Shown: one piece after another, positions 19,329 through 28,144 of the stretch
Numbering within the stretch: position 1 is the stretch's first letter
Layout of the letters: every line of letters begins with the position of its first letter
DNA from: an uncultured Muribaculaceae bacterium
GTDB lineage: Bacteria; Bacteroidota; Bacteroidia; Bacteroidales; Muribaculaceae
Direction of reading: 5' to 3'
Assembly: GCA_947629175.1 (NCBI GenBank)
Contig: CANRCT010000023.1
Coordinates: 1 to 53,404 of the forward strand
Length of the DNA stretch: 53,404 bases
Made by a program: the position numbers and the translations under genes
Notes under the pieces: model-generated
What the model saw: only the letters and a program-made list of their open reading frames with translations
The model's database searches: none
Told to the model about the DNA's origin: nothing

Positions 19329-20210
19329 ATGCAGATTTTTAGACTCGTAAATTATCTGTTCTCAATTCTTTTCATATCGGTGGCAGTGTCGTGCGGCGAA
19401 CCCGGACAGCAACCCGATCTGGCCGAGGCGTCGGCTCTCGCTTCGTCGTCGCGCCTCAGAGTGCTCGCCATAGGCAACAGTTTCACGGACAACGCCACAC
19501 AGTATATCCCGCAACTCCTGTCGGCACTCGGGACAGGGCAGGATCTTTTTTTCGCAAAGACGGTATTGGGCAACAGCACTCTGCAGCAGCATTGGGAAAA
19601 TTATCAGAGCGGTGCGGAGGTCTACGGGATGTCGTATGCCTGCGGAGGTGCCTGGAAGCACATGGGAAACCGCTCGCTCGAATATGCAATGGATTTCGCT
19701 GACTGGGATGTTGTAGTGGTGCAGCAGGTGTCGTGGCTTGCCGGCATAAGCGCAAGCTATTATCCGTGGCTTGAGAATATCGCCGATCGTCTGCGGTGGA
19801 AAAATCCTGACATGGCGATAGGCTGGCAGATGACATGGGCCTATGCGCCGTATTCAAGCCACGCGGAATTCTACAGGTATGGAAATGACTATAACCGCAT
19901 GCTTGAGGATATCGCTGAAGCTACCGATGCGGCACGCGGAGTGGCTGATTTCGTCATCCCCTCGGGACTGATGATCGACCGCCTGCGCGGTTGCGCCGCC
20001 GACAGCCGCATATATGCGCCTGACGGATTCCATCTTAGCGACGGTGTGGCCTGCTACGCATTGTCGGGCCTGTGGCATGAGACTGTTATCGCCCCCCGCT
20101 ATGATTCCTGTCTTGACAGGAAGTCATATCTGGGGGCTGCCGCTTTATGCGGAGTCGGCGATGACGATGCGGCCGATGCGTATGAATTGATTTTACAGTT
20201 AATACAATAA
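19329..20210 (+). CDS. DUF4886 domain lipoprotein (SGNH-hydrolase-like)
   Basis: A 293-residue exported protein. The ATG at 19329 gives a hydrophobic signal and lipobox (SVAVSC, Cys near 21); a longer frame back to 19200 reads into the leader and is not protein-like, so it was rejected. The mature part opens with RVLAIGNSFTDNATQYIPQ, the block-I-like GNS motif of SGNH esterases, has a Gly/Cys-rich YGMSYACGGAWK segment and ends with PDGFHLSDGVACYA, a D..H block-V-like pair. Ser, Asp and His candidates are thus visible. Members of this family are often near glycan-degrading genes; an esterase on surface or dietary glycans is inferred. It is followed 7 nt later by the acyltransferase gene. Confidence 0.88.
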   Translation: MQIFRLVNYLFSILFISVAVSCGEPGQQPDLAEASALASSSRLRVLAIGNSFTDNATQYIPQLLSALGTGQDLFFAKTVLGNSTLQQHWENYQSGAEVYGMSYACGGAWKHMGNRSLEYAMDFADWDVVVVQQVSWLAGISASYYPWLENIADRLRWKNPDMAIGWQMTWAYAPYSSHAEFYRYGNDYNRMLEDIAEATDAARGVADFVIPSGLMIDRLRGCAADSRIYAPDGFHLSDGVACYALSGLWHETVIAPRYDSCLDRKSYLGAAALCGVGDDDAADAYELILQLIQ

Positions 20211-20217
20211 ATTATTT

Positions 20218-21420
20218 ATGAACCAGACAAGATCTGTCAGATCGCAGGCACTTGACCTGCTGAGATTCCCTCTTGCGTGTGTGGTAGTCACGATCCATGT
20301 GTTTGCAGGCTGTGACTTCGCGATTCAAGGAGAAGAATTTGATTTGAGCGGCTACGGGGTATTTATGGCCCTGACCGCGTTTGCGAAGGCTTTTCTGGCT
20401 GCGCAGAGCGTGCCGGTGTATTTCTTCATAGCCGGCTATGTGTTTTTTCTCGGAATAACCCTTACGAAGGAGACCTATTTCAGGAAGATGAAAAACCGTT
20501 TCCGGTCGTTGTTTATCCCCTACGTGCTTTGGAATGTGCTGGGTATCGTCATGGTGCTTTTCCCTTTCATCCCGGCTCTGCACTCCATCTTTCCGGGATG
20601 TGACTGGCATGATCTCAACATTTCTTTCCGGACTATACTGTCATGTTTCTGGAATTATGCCGAGCCGGGCACAGTCGGCCTGATCGACCGTCCGATAAAC
20701 GCGGCTCAGAGCACTCTGCCGGGCGATCCAGCGACTTTTCCGGTCGATGGGGCGATGTGGTTTGTAAGGGATCTGATGATAGTGGCGGCGCTGACTCCGG
20801 CGATCAGCTGGCTGCTGAAAAAATTCGGCGTGATGTTGCCGGCCATCAGCGGCATAATTTGGTTCTGTACGCCCAATTTGGGGCTCGGACACGTCTATCA
20901 GCTTATTACTGCATTGTTTTTCTTCTCGTTCGGGGCATACTTCAGCTTTCATCAGTTTGATATGGTGGAGGAGTTCCGTAAATACCGCACCACGAGTTAC
21001 TACGTGTATGTCCTTTCGGCGCTCTACCTCCTTGCCTATACCTATTTCTCGGGAAATATAAAGCGTGTGGTGATGTTTGGCTTCGCTGATTCGGAAATGA
21101 TGTTTGTGAAGAACATCACTATCATTGCCGGACTGTTTTTCGCCTATAATCTGGCAGTGCATCTGATAGAGAAATATCATATCCGTCCGTCGAAGCTGCT
21201 TTCGTCGGCGGCGTTTTTCGTATATGCCGCCCATCTGATAGTGCTTGAATATGTCAAGAAAATCGTGTCGCTCCTGTTTCCGCCTGTCAGCGATTTCAAT
21301 GCCGTAATGCTCTATCTGCTGACCGACGTGGTGACATGCTGCGGACTGCTGGCGCTATACATTGTGATGAAACGCTATACTCCGAAGCTTCTGTCGCCTC
21401 TGATCGGCGGCCGCCTGTAA
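20218..21420 (+). CDS. Acyltransferase family 3 integral membrane protein
   Basis: The 400-residue protein has about ten predicted membrane segments and the N-terminal ALDLLRFPLACVVVTIHVF motif. The His after the first membrane helix is the expected catalytic residue of this family. It is related to OafA/WecH-type O-acyltransferases, which acetylate cell-surface glycans using acyl donors from the cytoplasm. The gene starts 7 nt after the DUF4886 lipoprotein, so both probably share the 18977 promoter; an acyltransferase plus a putative esterase suggests joint control of glycan O-acylation (inference). A hairpin follows at 21430. The substrate cannot be told from sequence. Confidence 0.9.
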   Translation: MNQTRSVRSQALDLLRFPLACVVVTIHVFAGCDFAIQGEEFDLSGYGVFMALTAFAKAFLAAQSVPVYFFIAGYVFFLGITLTKETYFRKMKNRFRSLFIPYVLWNVLGIVMVLFPFIPALHSIFPGCDWHDLNISFRTILSCFWNYAEPGTVGLIDRPINAAQSTLPGDPATFPVDGAMWFVRDLMIVAALTPAISWLLKKFGVMLPAISGIIWFCTPNLGLGHVYQLITALFFFSFGAYFSFHQFDMVEEFRKYRTTSYYVYVLSALYLLAYTYFSGNIKRVVMFGFADSEMMFVKNITIIAGLFFAYNLAVHLIEKYHIRPSKLLSSAAFFVYAAHLIVLEYVKKIVSLLFPPVSDFNAVMLYLLTDVVTCCGLLALYIVMKRYTPKLLSPLIGGRL

Positions 21421-21429
21421 TTTGAGCCG

Positions 21430-21458
21430 CCCCCTGAAAGCGACAGAATTTCAGGGGG
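21430..21458 (+). terminator. Hairpin after the acyltransferase gene
   Basis: CCCCCTGAAA (21430-21439) pairs perfectly with TTTCAGGGGG (21449-21458), 9-nt loop, 10 nt after the stop. The following T-run is weak (CGCTTCGCTTC). Nothing else is evident in the 288-bp gap up to 21709 apart from AT-rich sequence. Confidence 0.6.
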
Positions 21459-21708
21459 CGCTTCGCTTCATGGGGAGTTTTCAGGCAATATATTATTGAA
21501 GTGGGTTTGGCGATATTTCGGAGTGAATGAAAGTCTTTATAAATCAAGAGCATGCACTTCCCGGAAGTCCCCGAAGTGTTCGGATTCAGTTAATCTGTCA
21601 GCCGTTTTATTCGCCCTTTCTATTCTAAGCGTGAATGATTGGCAATCAATGATTTGTAGGTGTGTAGCGGGCGATGAAACGCAGAAAAACACTAAAATAT
21701 ACGCCCTT

Positions 21709-23480
21709 TTATTCGCCCTTAGAACCAAATGCCTCCCCGTTATAATGAAGCCTGTCAAGACCAATTTCAAGAGCTTTATTTATGAGAGCCTTCTGTACGT
21801 TGTATCTGTCCCCTAACGAATAAGTCATTTGACCTCTTTCCCCTTCTGTACGAACAAGACCTCTTCCTTTTAACTCATCAATAAAATTACGGAATTGTTT
21901 ATCAGAAATGTGGTTTCCCAATACCTTATTTATTTCAGCACGTTTTACTTTGCCGTATTTTTCAAGAAATGGGCACAACACAGCCCACATTTGATTGATA
22001 TCCCAATCGGTCATCAAAGAATAGGTGCCTAAATCGCCACTGAATTCATAGTATTTACGTGGGAGTATGTAATACTGAGCGTTGGTCTTGCCGTGCTTTT
22101 CGAGAAAACCGAGTTTTTCCAGCTTAAGTGCAATGCCACGATTGCTTGGCCGTTTAGCGCCATCACGGATCTCACATAAAGCAAGTACGTCAAAAACGGT
22201 GAGTTTTTGATCATCCGGCAAAGAGTCCTGGATTTCCTGTACGTACAGAGCGAAACCTGTGTCTTTCACCGTAGCAAATAAGGTTGCAGTTACATTAAAG
22301 TCATCAGTCTGGGAGTAATCTGGAGCTGGCTTCCCTTCTGACAGAGTGTATAGAAATATCTTGTCCACTCCCTGACCTGAGCGTTCAACTATACCTGTCT
22401 TCGAGAGGACATCAGCAATGAGTCTGTTGCGTGGCATACTTGGAGTTGTCAGAAGATTGTCGACCGATACGCCATGAGGGAAACCGCCACCATTGATTAT
22501 CGTAAATTTGAGAGGATATTGTTTTATTACAATTTCACTGCCAAACCGATAATCTCTGTGGGAGAAAGCGTTGTTCACAATTTCGCGTATGACAGCCTCG
22601 TTAAAAAAGGAATGTCGAATATATATGGGCCTTTCCTTACCGGTACAGAGCCGTTGCGCAGGTTTATTTCTTTCCACAGCTCATCAATCAGAAGAAAGAA
22701 GGGCTGTCCGAAAGATTTCCTGCTGTCAAAGTGTATCTGACTTTCGGTGTTTCTGTATTCAAGCATTACTTTTGCCTGAGGATATAGACGTGCAATTACT
22801 TCTTCCTTGCCAACCAATAGTAGGGCGGCATTCGTAACTCTATCTCCAATTATAAGTTTCAGGTCGCTTAATGCCTGTGCGTCAGCCAATGATACAAATG
22901 ACGGATTCTTCTGTTTTTCGGCATACCGTTCTTTCATTACTCTGATGGCATCTTTGTCCAAATCATCAATCGTGATTCCATCGCAAATATGCTCCGAAAA
23001 ATCAGGTTCCTGTTCTTGAATTATTGATATATAGGTCTTGTCGTCCATCGGTTTCAGTTCCTCTCCGACACGCATGAGCGCGACATCCTCAAATTTGAAT
23101 ACCTTGCCAATTGGATGCGGAGGCACCTCTATCACGAGAACTCGGCCGGATTTTGCATTTTCGTCTTCATACAATTCGTATATATAGGGGCGTATGCCCA
23201 TGTCCCGGTATATGTCACTTTCAAGTTGCCCGATGCCGTTCAGACACTGCTTGGTCCCGATAACTTTGTGGGGATAAGTATCATGCATGCCTATGACGAT
23301 GCGACCGCCGCCTTCATTGCAGAGGGCTGCGACATATCCAAGGATACAGCGGCGACGTTCCTGTGGCTTGTCTTTGCCTGCGCCGTTATAGGACACATTG
23401 CCATGTTCGCCTTTCTTGAACTCCACGTGATCTTCAGATTCACGCATCTGTTTGAGCTGTTCGATTGTATATTTAAGCAT
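21709..23480 (-). pseudogene. AlbA_2/RecG-like ATP-binding protein, split by a 1-nt frameshift
   Basis: The reading from 23480 gives an AlbA_2-type domain (EFKKGEHGNVS, CNEGGGRIVIGMHD, residues about 20-75) and runs to PYIFDIPF. The homologous sequence then continues one frame over: FFNEAVIREIVNNAFSHRDYRFGSEIVIKQ (the GHKL-like ATP-binding part), a HATPase-like GTGIVERSGQG analogue (KTGIVERSGQGVDKIF), and winged-helix segments to the stop at 21709. The break is at a run of six A (22603-22608; T on the coding strand). Seven would restore DIPFFNEAV. Intact length would be about 590 residues. Such proteins are putative transcriptional regulators or helicase-related. This is either a true mutation, a phase-variable tract or a sequencing slip. 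The region is AT-rich compared with neighbours. Confidence 0.85.
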
Positions 23481-23538
23481 ATTCGAGGACTAATCTAACG
23501 CAAATTTTCGGAAATGTTTAGAGGATTCTGCAGGCAGT

Positions 23539-23994
23539 TCATTCCCCTCTATTAACATATGCCATTTTATTTTTTGACATCTCTGTTATTCTGGGATTGA
23601 TGGATTTCAGATCGGATATGAAAGCTTCCTGATTCTGCGGGGAGATATAGACCCAGTTATTACGACCGTATCTGATGCCTATCCGCTTCGCGGACAATGC
23701 CGGCGATGACAGGATGGTGGATTTATGGGTGATTTCAGTGATTCTGTCTATCGGCAATGTCATATGGAACAATACTCCGCAACGGATAAATAACCTGTCA
23801 TCTTTGATGGTGTAATCTGTGTGCAGCAGGATGTCGAACATCAGGGCTACACAGAGCCCGATAAACAGAGCATCAATAAGGAGCAGCCATGTGGACTGAA
23901 AACATAAAAACAGGCTGCATCCAAATGCAGCGGCAACTCCGATGCATGTCCAACGATACCACCGGGCGACTCTGGATTTATAGATCTTTTCCAT
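23539..23994 (-). CDS. PH domain-containing membrane protein
   Basis: The protein has 151 residues. Two adjacent membrane helices (about 15-32 and 35-55) precede a bacterial PH-like domain (about 60-135), with YTIKDDRLFIRCGVLF and a following ITEITHKSTIL strand pair typical of bPH/DUF304 folds. The position 58 nt upstream of the AlbA_2 gene and 12 nt after purN suggests it is transcribed with purN. No catalytic residues are apparent. Function is unknown; related small proteins sense or stabilise envelope features. Confidence 0.75.
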   Translation of the reverse strand: MEKIYKSRVARWYRWTCIGVAAAFGCSLFLCFQSTWLLLIDALFIGLCVALMFDILLHTDYTIKDDRLFIRCGVLFHMTLPIDRITEITHKSTILSSPALSAKRIGIRYGRNNWVYISPQNQEAFISDLKSINPRITEMSKNKMAYVNRGE

Positions 23995-24006
23995 GTCGTA
24001 AAAAAG

Positions 24007-24591
24007 TCACAGATTGTCGGGTAGGCGGCGCAGCGTTTCGGCAATCACCCGCGGGAAGTGGATGCGCTCAAGCTCGTGGATGCGGGCCTCGACGGTGCCG
24101 GGTGTGTCTTCGGGACTGACGGGTATGGAGGTCTGAAACACTATGGCTCCTTCGTCGTATCTTTCCGTCACATGATGCACGGTGATGCCGGTCTCTGAAG
24201 CTCCGGAGGCCACGACGGCTTCGTGGACATGCCGGCCATACATGCCTTTGCCGCCGAAGCGGGGAAGGAGTGACGGATGGATGTTGAGGATGCGTCCGGC
24301 ATAACGGGCAGTAATGAAGGAGGGCACGATCTGAAGAAATCCGGCGAGGATGATGGCTCCGATGCCGTAGCCGTCGAGCAGGGGGAGGATGGTGTCGGGG
24401 CTGCGCAGGTCGGCGGCAGAGACTGTCGCTACGGGCACTCCAAGCGCCGACGCGCGGCTGATGACCATGGCTCCCGGTCTGTTGCACACCACAAGAGCCA
24501 CCTCGATGCCTTCGGCGGCGCGGGCGCGGAAATAACGGATTATGTTCTCTGCATTGCTTCCGTTTCCGGAGGCGAATATGGCTATTTTCAC
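24007..24591 (-). CDS. purN: Phosphoribosylglycinamide formyltransferase
   Basis: PurN transfers a formyl group from 10-formyl-tetrahydrofolate to GAR in purine synthesis. The 194-residue protein has the N-terminal IFASGNGSNAENII phosphate loop and the catalytic NIHPSLLP (Asn and His). It also has the GITVHHVTERYDEGAIV segment with the catalytic Asp. Length and start (24591) are normal. It is followed closely by a PH-domain gene. No other purine genes lie in the window. Confidence 0.95.
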   Translation of the reverse strand: MKIAIFASGNGSNAENIIRYFRARAAEGIEVALVVCNRPGAMVISRASALGVPVATVSAADLRSPDTILPLLDGYGIGAIILAGFLQIVPSFITARYAGRILNIHPSLLPRFGGKGMYGRHVHEAVVASGASETGITVHHVTERYDEGAIVFQTSIPVSPEDTPGTVEARIHELERIHFPRVIAETLRRLPDNL

Positions 24592-24662
24592 TATAGTTAT
24601 GACTGATGGAATTGATTAATAGCTATTGCATGCTGCCCGTCCGGCGCCAGGATCGCGTCGGG

Positions 24663-25919
24663 TCATTCCTGTTGCTTTGATTCGGCTTCCTGTATCAATC
24701 GTTTTATCTCCTCCTTGCTCTTGAATGTAGCAGGAGCCGTGATGGGAACGTTATATTCTTCGATAATAGCATCAAATGGGACGATGGTATCTTTGGGGTG
24801 GGCTGTTCTCCAGAATAGCTCTGTGCGACGTCTGGTTTCCGGTTCAAAATCTTTGGAGATGATACCCTCTATTCCTATAGCTGCCACATGGTCATACAGT
24901 GGGGCGTCATAAATGAGCCCGTCGGCCACATCCTGCAATTTCCGGCCCTTTATGAATGTCGGACCGCCTCCGGCATCGCCGTTGTAATCCGTCGCTCCGT
25001 AGGGGGTGTCTTTCAGATCGATGCCGAAAGGGTGACAATCCATTTGCTCGAAAGCAGCGTCCCAGGCACCGTTGGCGGTCATCGGACAGTTCTGTCCGTT
25101 CCATAATACCCAATCAAACCAGTTAAGCACGACAATCCTGACCCGCTCATCGCCAAAAGTCTTTTTCATCCACCATCCTTGCGTGCCGTAGTCGCGCTTC
25201 CACGGCTTGAAGTAGCCCGAATAGCTGATGGCGTGTGGATGACTGGTTATCACCAGGGCTTTGCGTGTGCCATTTACGAGGGGCTGGCGTTCGTACATCG
25301 AGGCGAAGTTGGCGCTCAGGAGGCTGTCGCGGTTGGTCTTGTTAAGAGATTTCCAGAAAGCCTTGTAATCATCCACCGTCTGAATGCTGTCCCATGAGAA
25401 ATTCAGGTCGGTCAGACCCAGATGTATCTTCCGGGAGGTTTTCTTGTTGATATTGTACAGGCCTTTGAGAAACTTGATGCGGTTGTATTTTTCCCATAAC
25501 GGATAGAAACACTCTCCTTTGCGGTAATAGGCGTAAAGGCTGTCCATGAATTCGTGTTCTGAAGAGTAGAAGCCTTGAAGCAGACGGTTGACCTCCCCGG
25601 TCATATTTATGCCTCCGACTTCGGTATAGACGTGGCCCACCCGCTCGGCAAAGCGGTGATCGGCAAGCAGGTCGAGAATAAAATTATATTGCAGGGAGTC
25701 GCGATGGTCGCGTTCGCCCAGCACGACGATATCCGATTTTTCAAACAGCTTGAATATATAGTCGTTAGGCGATATGCCGTTTTTATCGGCATACTCATGC
25801 AGCTCTTTTATTGACGGCGCAGAGGTTGGCTGTGCCGCCATGGCGGTAGCCGACGAAATAGTCAGAATGACACAAATCGACAAACTTCTTGCGATTGTCC
25901 GAAACAGCGTATAAGCCAT
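24663..25919 (-). CDS. Secreted EreA/ChaN-like protein
   Basis: 418 residues with a clear signal peptide (about 1-28, ending TAMAAQP). The mature N-terminus has DIVVLGERDHRDSLQYNFIL, which resembles the GE.H motif of erythromycin-esterase and ChaN/TraB-like folds; further His/Glu candidates are YTEVGG and the SHPHA segment. Total length fits erythromycin-esterase-like proteins, but the C-terminal half (FIKGRKLQDVADGLIYDAPL) is not diagnostic. Resistance is not implied: most such homologues have unknown roles. It is monocistronic, with a TATCTTTG box 51 nt upstream. Alternative: an unrelated hydrolase with a chance motif. Confidence 0.65.
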   Translation of the reverse strand: MAYTLFRTIARSLSICVILTISSATAMAAQPTSAPSIKELHEYADKNGISPNDYIFKLFEKSDIVVLGERDHRDSLQYNFILDLLADHRFAERVGHVYTEVGGINMTGEVNRLLQGFYSSEHEFMDSLYAYYRKGECFYPLWEKYNRIKFLKGLYNINKKTSRKIHLGLTDLNFSWDSIQTVDDYKAFWKSLNKTNRDSLLSANFASMYERQPLVNGTRKALVITSHPHAISYSGYFKPWKRDYGTQGWWMKKTFGDERVRIVVLNWFDWVLWNGQNCPMTANGAWDAAFEQMDCHPFGIDLKDTPYGATDYNGDAGGGPTFIKGRKLQDVADGLIYDAPLYDHVAAIGIEGIISKDFEPETRRRTELFWRTAHPKDTIVPFDAIIEEYNVPITAPATFKSKEEIKRLIQEAESKQQE

Positions 25920-25969
25920 AAATCAAAATATGTGGATGCAGATTAATGATTGGTGTCGTTTATCATCTG

Positions 25970-25977
25970 CAAAGATA
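25970..25977 (-). promoter_or_regulatory. Candidate -7 element of the EreA/ChaN-like gene
   Basis: TATCTTTG on the minus strand (25977-25970) matches TAnnTTTG, 51 nt from the start. The -33 box is not clear. Confidence 0.45.
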
Positions 25978-26068
25978 GCGATTTTTTAAGAATCCGGCAG
26001 TTCGGTCATGTGAATTCTAATATCTGTCACTGCGAGATTTTCCGGGTCTTGGATGTGAAGTTCAGGGA

Positions 26069-27031
26069 TTAAATGATTGAATCGGTAAGCGGATTGGCCA
26101 GAGATTTACTATGATTTTCAAATGCCGAGGCAGAAGACATGTTGGCATAGCAGTAGAGACAACAATGCGGACAGGTGTTGTATGCGCCGATGTCTTTTGA
26201 GAGAATGCAGCCGCAGGCCTTTCGCTGTCCATTGTCTGTCTTGGCGTTAAAAAGAAAGTTTTGCAAAACGGTATCATCGGGAGAACTACGGCTTATCAGT
26301 TCGGGGTCGATGCAGCGGTTATGCTCGATGCCATATTCCGAAAGGTCAATAAATTCGGCACACGTCGCGAGTCGAAAATTCCAATTATCACGGTTCAGCG
26401 TTGAGAGTAGCGATGCAAATACGCGCATACTCGCTTCATCCCATTCACGATAATTGATGCCGCTATGCCTGAGATTGCGCGACACTTTTTTATACGACTC
26501 AATGTCGGCGAAACTGAAAACGAGTTTTTCGGTATAACCGACCAGAGCATCGGCGATGTGCGCTATTTTTTCAAGTAAAGTATCTATGGTTATTCTGTCA
26601 GTAAGAATAAGCGGGTCAAAACGCCATACTACTGCTCCAATGCCGAGAGCATCAACGAGCCGACGGAAAGTTTCTATCCGCTGCTGTAAGGGGGGGACGT
26701 TTGGCTCCAGCCCTTCGGTTTCGTAATCATTAAGGGTATATTGTATGAAACACCCGATTCCTCGCTCTTTAAGCCACGACAGATGAGACAACAGAGGCGC
26801 GGGATTCTTTGACCAGAAAACAATGAAGCGGGTATTGCCGAACGACACATAGCTATCCTGCCCGGAGAAAGGATTTCGCCACCTGACATAACCTTTTTCG
26901 AGACGGTGGAAAAACCAGTCGGCATAAAACGCCGGAATGTCGGTAGCCCGGCTTGCCGATATTATCAGAGGAGCCTGTGCAATGACTTCTGTTCCATTGT
27001 CGTTGCGTATGGATATGGTCTGATGTTTCAT
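26069..27031 (-). CDS. DUF1848 family protein (cysteine-cluster, radical-SAM-like)
   Basis: The protein has 320 residues from the ATG at 27031; an in-frame ATG at 27055 lies in the promoter and was not used. Motifs include ISASRATDIPAFYADWF, RFIVFWSKNPAP and GCFIQYTLNDYE. The C-terminal cluster, with cysteines spaced as ACGCIL ... TCPHCCLYCYAN, fits an iron-sulfur site. The family is annotated DUF1848 and thought to resemble spore photoproduct lyase-type radical enzymes; no substrate is known. The gene is AT-rich and isolated between two gaps, consistent with accessory origin. A -7 box (TATCTTTG, 27060-27053) lies 22 nt upstream. Confidence 0.85.
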   Translation of the reverse strand: MKHQTISIRNDNGTEVIAQAPLIISASRATDIPAFYADWFFHRLEKGYVRWRNPFSGQDSYVSFGNTRFIVFWSKNPAPLLSHLSWLKERGIGCFIQYTLNDYETEGLEPNVPPLQQRIETFRRLVDALGIGAVVWRFDPLILTDRITIDTLLEKIAHIADALVGYTEKLVFSFADIESYKKVSRNLRHSGINYREWDEASMRVFASLLSTLNRDNWNFRLATCAEFIDLSEYGIEHNRCIDPELISRSSPDDTVLQNFLFNAKTDNGQRKACGCILSKDIGAYNTCPHCCLYCYANMSSASAFENHSKSLANPLTDSII

Positions 27032-27052
27032 AATGGTGGAATTATCGAAGCA

Positions 27053-27060
27053 CAAAGATA
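27053..27060 (-). promoter_or_regulatory. Candidate -7 element of the DUF1848 gene
   Basis: TATCTTTG on the minus strand, 22 nt before the start. The 378-bp gap from 27032 to 27409 otherwise holds AT-rich sequence in which I see no convincing gene or repeat. Confidence 0.45.
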
Positions 27061-27409
27061 CGGCTCAATATGCGCAGATACCCGACACAGCAAGATTAAG
27101 AAATATTAAACCTGATAATATTCGTCTTCTATGAGAACAAGTAATGGTGATAATGAATTTTAGCCAAACAAACCACGTTATTTAGGACTATAAAACACCA
27201 CTGGCCAAATGTTTTTTGCTTGGTTATTGATGATCAGGCGTTTGTGTTAAAATCTCTGCTCAATACTCGTCCTCGTTCAAGAATGGTTTTGGCACTGTAT
27301 TTCAGTTATTTAACCATTGTTGACCGACCTAAATACAAGCATATTTTACCATTTGATGGCATCAAACGCCAGTCAGGAATATTCCCATACAAACATACCC
27401 TATATCGTA

Positions 27410-28144
27410 TTATTCAAAATTCATACCGATGAGCCAATTGATGCCGAAACCAATCAATATGGCAATCGTGAAACTGGCGAATGTGCCTATGAGCACATAC
27501 TCTGTAATCTTTATGTCTTTGGCTTTGTTCAGTTCTCCGAATCTGAAAACTGATTTCGCGGCCAATAGGAAACCGATACCTTCTATATTATCTGTGAATA
27601 TGAAGGTCAGAATCAGTATCCTCTCCAGATACCCAATCCACTTGCCGGCGTTGGGCAGGCCTTGTGATGAAGATTCGGATGGCATCCATTTTTCAAATTC
27701 AATAAAGGACTTTATCAAAACCGAGGTAGGTACAAGCACAGCGATGTATGCCGTAGCAATGAGCCAGAAATTTGATGACAAGATTTCATCGGCTATATCA
27801 AATTGAGGCATTCCTGCAAAAGCGAACCACCATAAGCCAATTATAATGCAGAAATGTGCAAGCTGGTCCCATATAAGACTGATAAAGCCTTTCCTCTTGC
27901 TCATTGTTTTAACCAGATCTATTGCAAAATGGCTTACACCAATCACTACCGGTATAATCCAGCAATCCCATTGAGTAACGAAAACGTATGCCAAAGCGGC
28001 CTGGACAAAGGCATGAAGAATTAGAGCCTTGAATTTTGTTTTGGAATTGTTTGAGAATTTATCAACACACAGTCTGTCGCTCTGTAGAAGAAAATCTCCA
28101 GTTAGATGTGCCGCAATAAGTTTTATGAGTATGATTGTATTCAT
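27410..28144 (-). CDS. DUF3307 integral membrane protein, partner of the SatD-like gene
   Basis: 244 residues with about six hydrophobic helices. The N-terminus LIKLIAAHLTGDFLLQSDRL and the SHFAIDLVKT motif are the DUF3307 signatures (conserved polar His, Asp and Lys in membrane helices). Function is unknown. The start overlaps the stop of the SatD-like gene by 4 nt (ATGA), so the two are translationally coupled and probably act together; the same pairing is my recollection for other Bacteroidetes. The soluble half of the protein is small, so a channel or effector that responds to the partner is possible but unproven. Confidence 0.85.
   Translation of the reverse strand: MNTIILIKLIAAHLTGDFLLQSDRLCVDKFSNNSKTKFKALILHAFVQAALAYVFVTQWDCWIIPVVIGVSHFAIDLVKTMSKRKGFISLIWDQLAHFCIIIGLWWFAFAGMPQFDIADEILSSNFWLIATAYIAVLVPTSVLIKSFIEFEKWMPSESSSQGLPNAGKWIGYLERILILTFIFTDNIEGIGFLLAAKSVFRFGELNKAKDIKITEYVLIGTFASFTIAILIGFGINWLIGMNFE

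Noticed and set aside
24663-25919. Macrolide-resistance esterase
   Set aside because: Only the short GE.H-type motif is shared; no basis to claim resistance.
27056-27409. Small frames such as 27220-27432 in the AT-rich gap
   Set aside because: No protein-like pattern; gap treated as non-coding.
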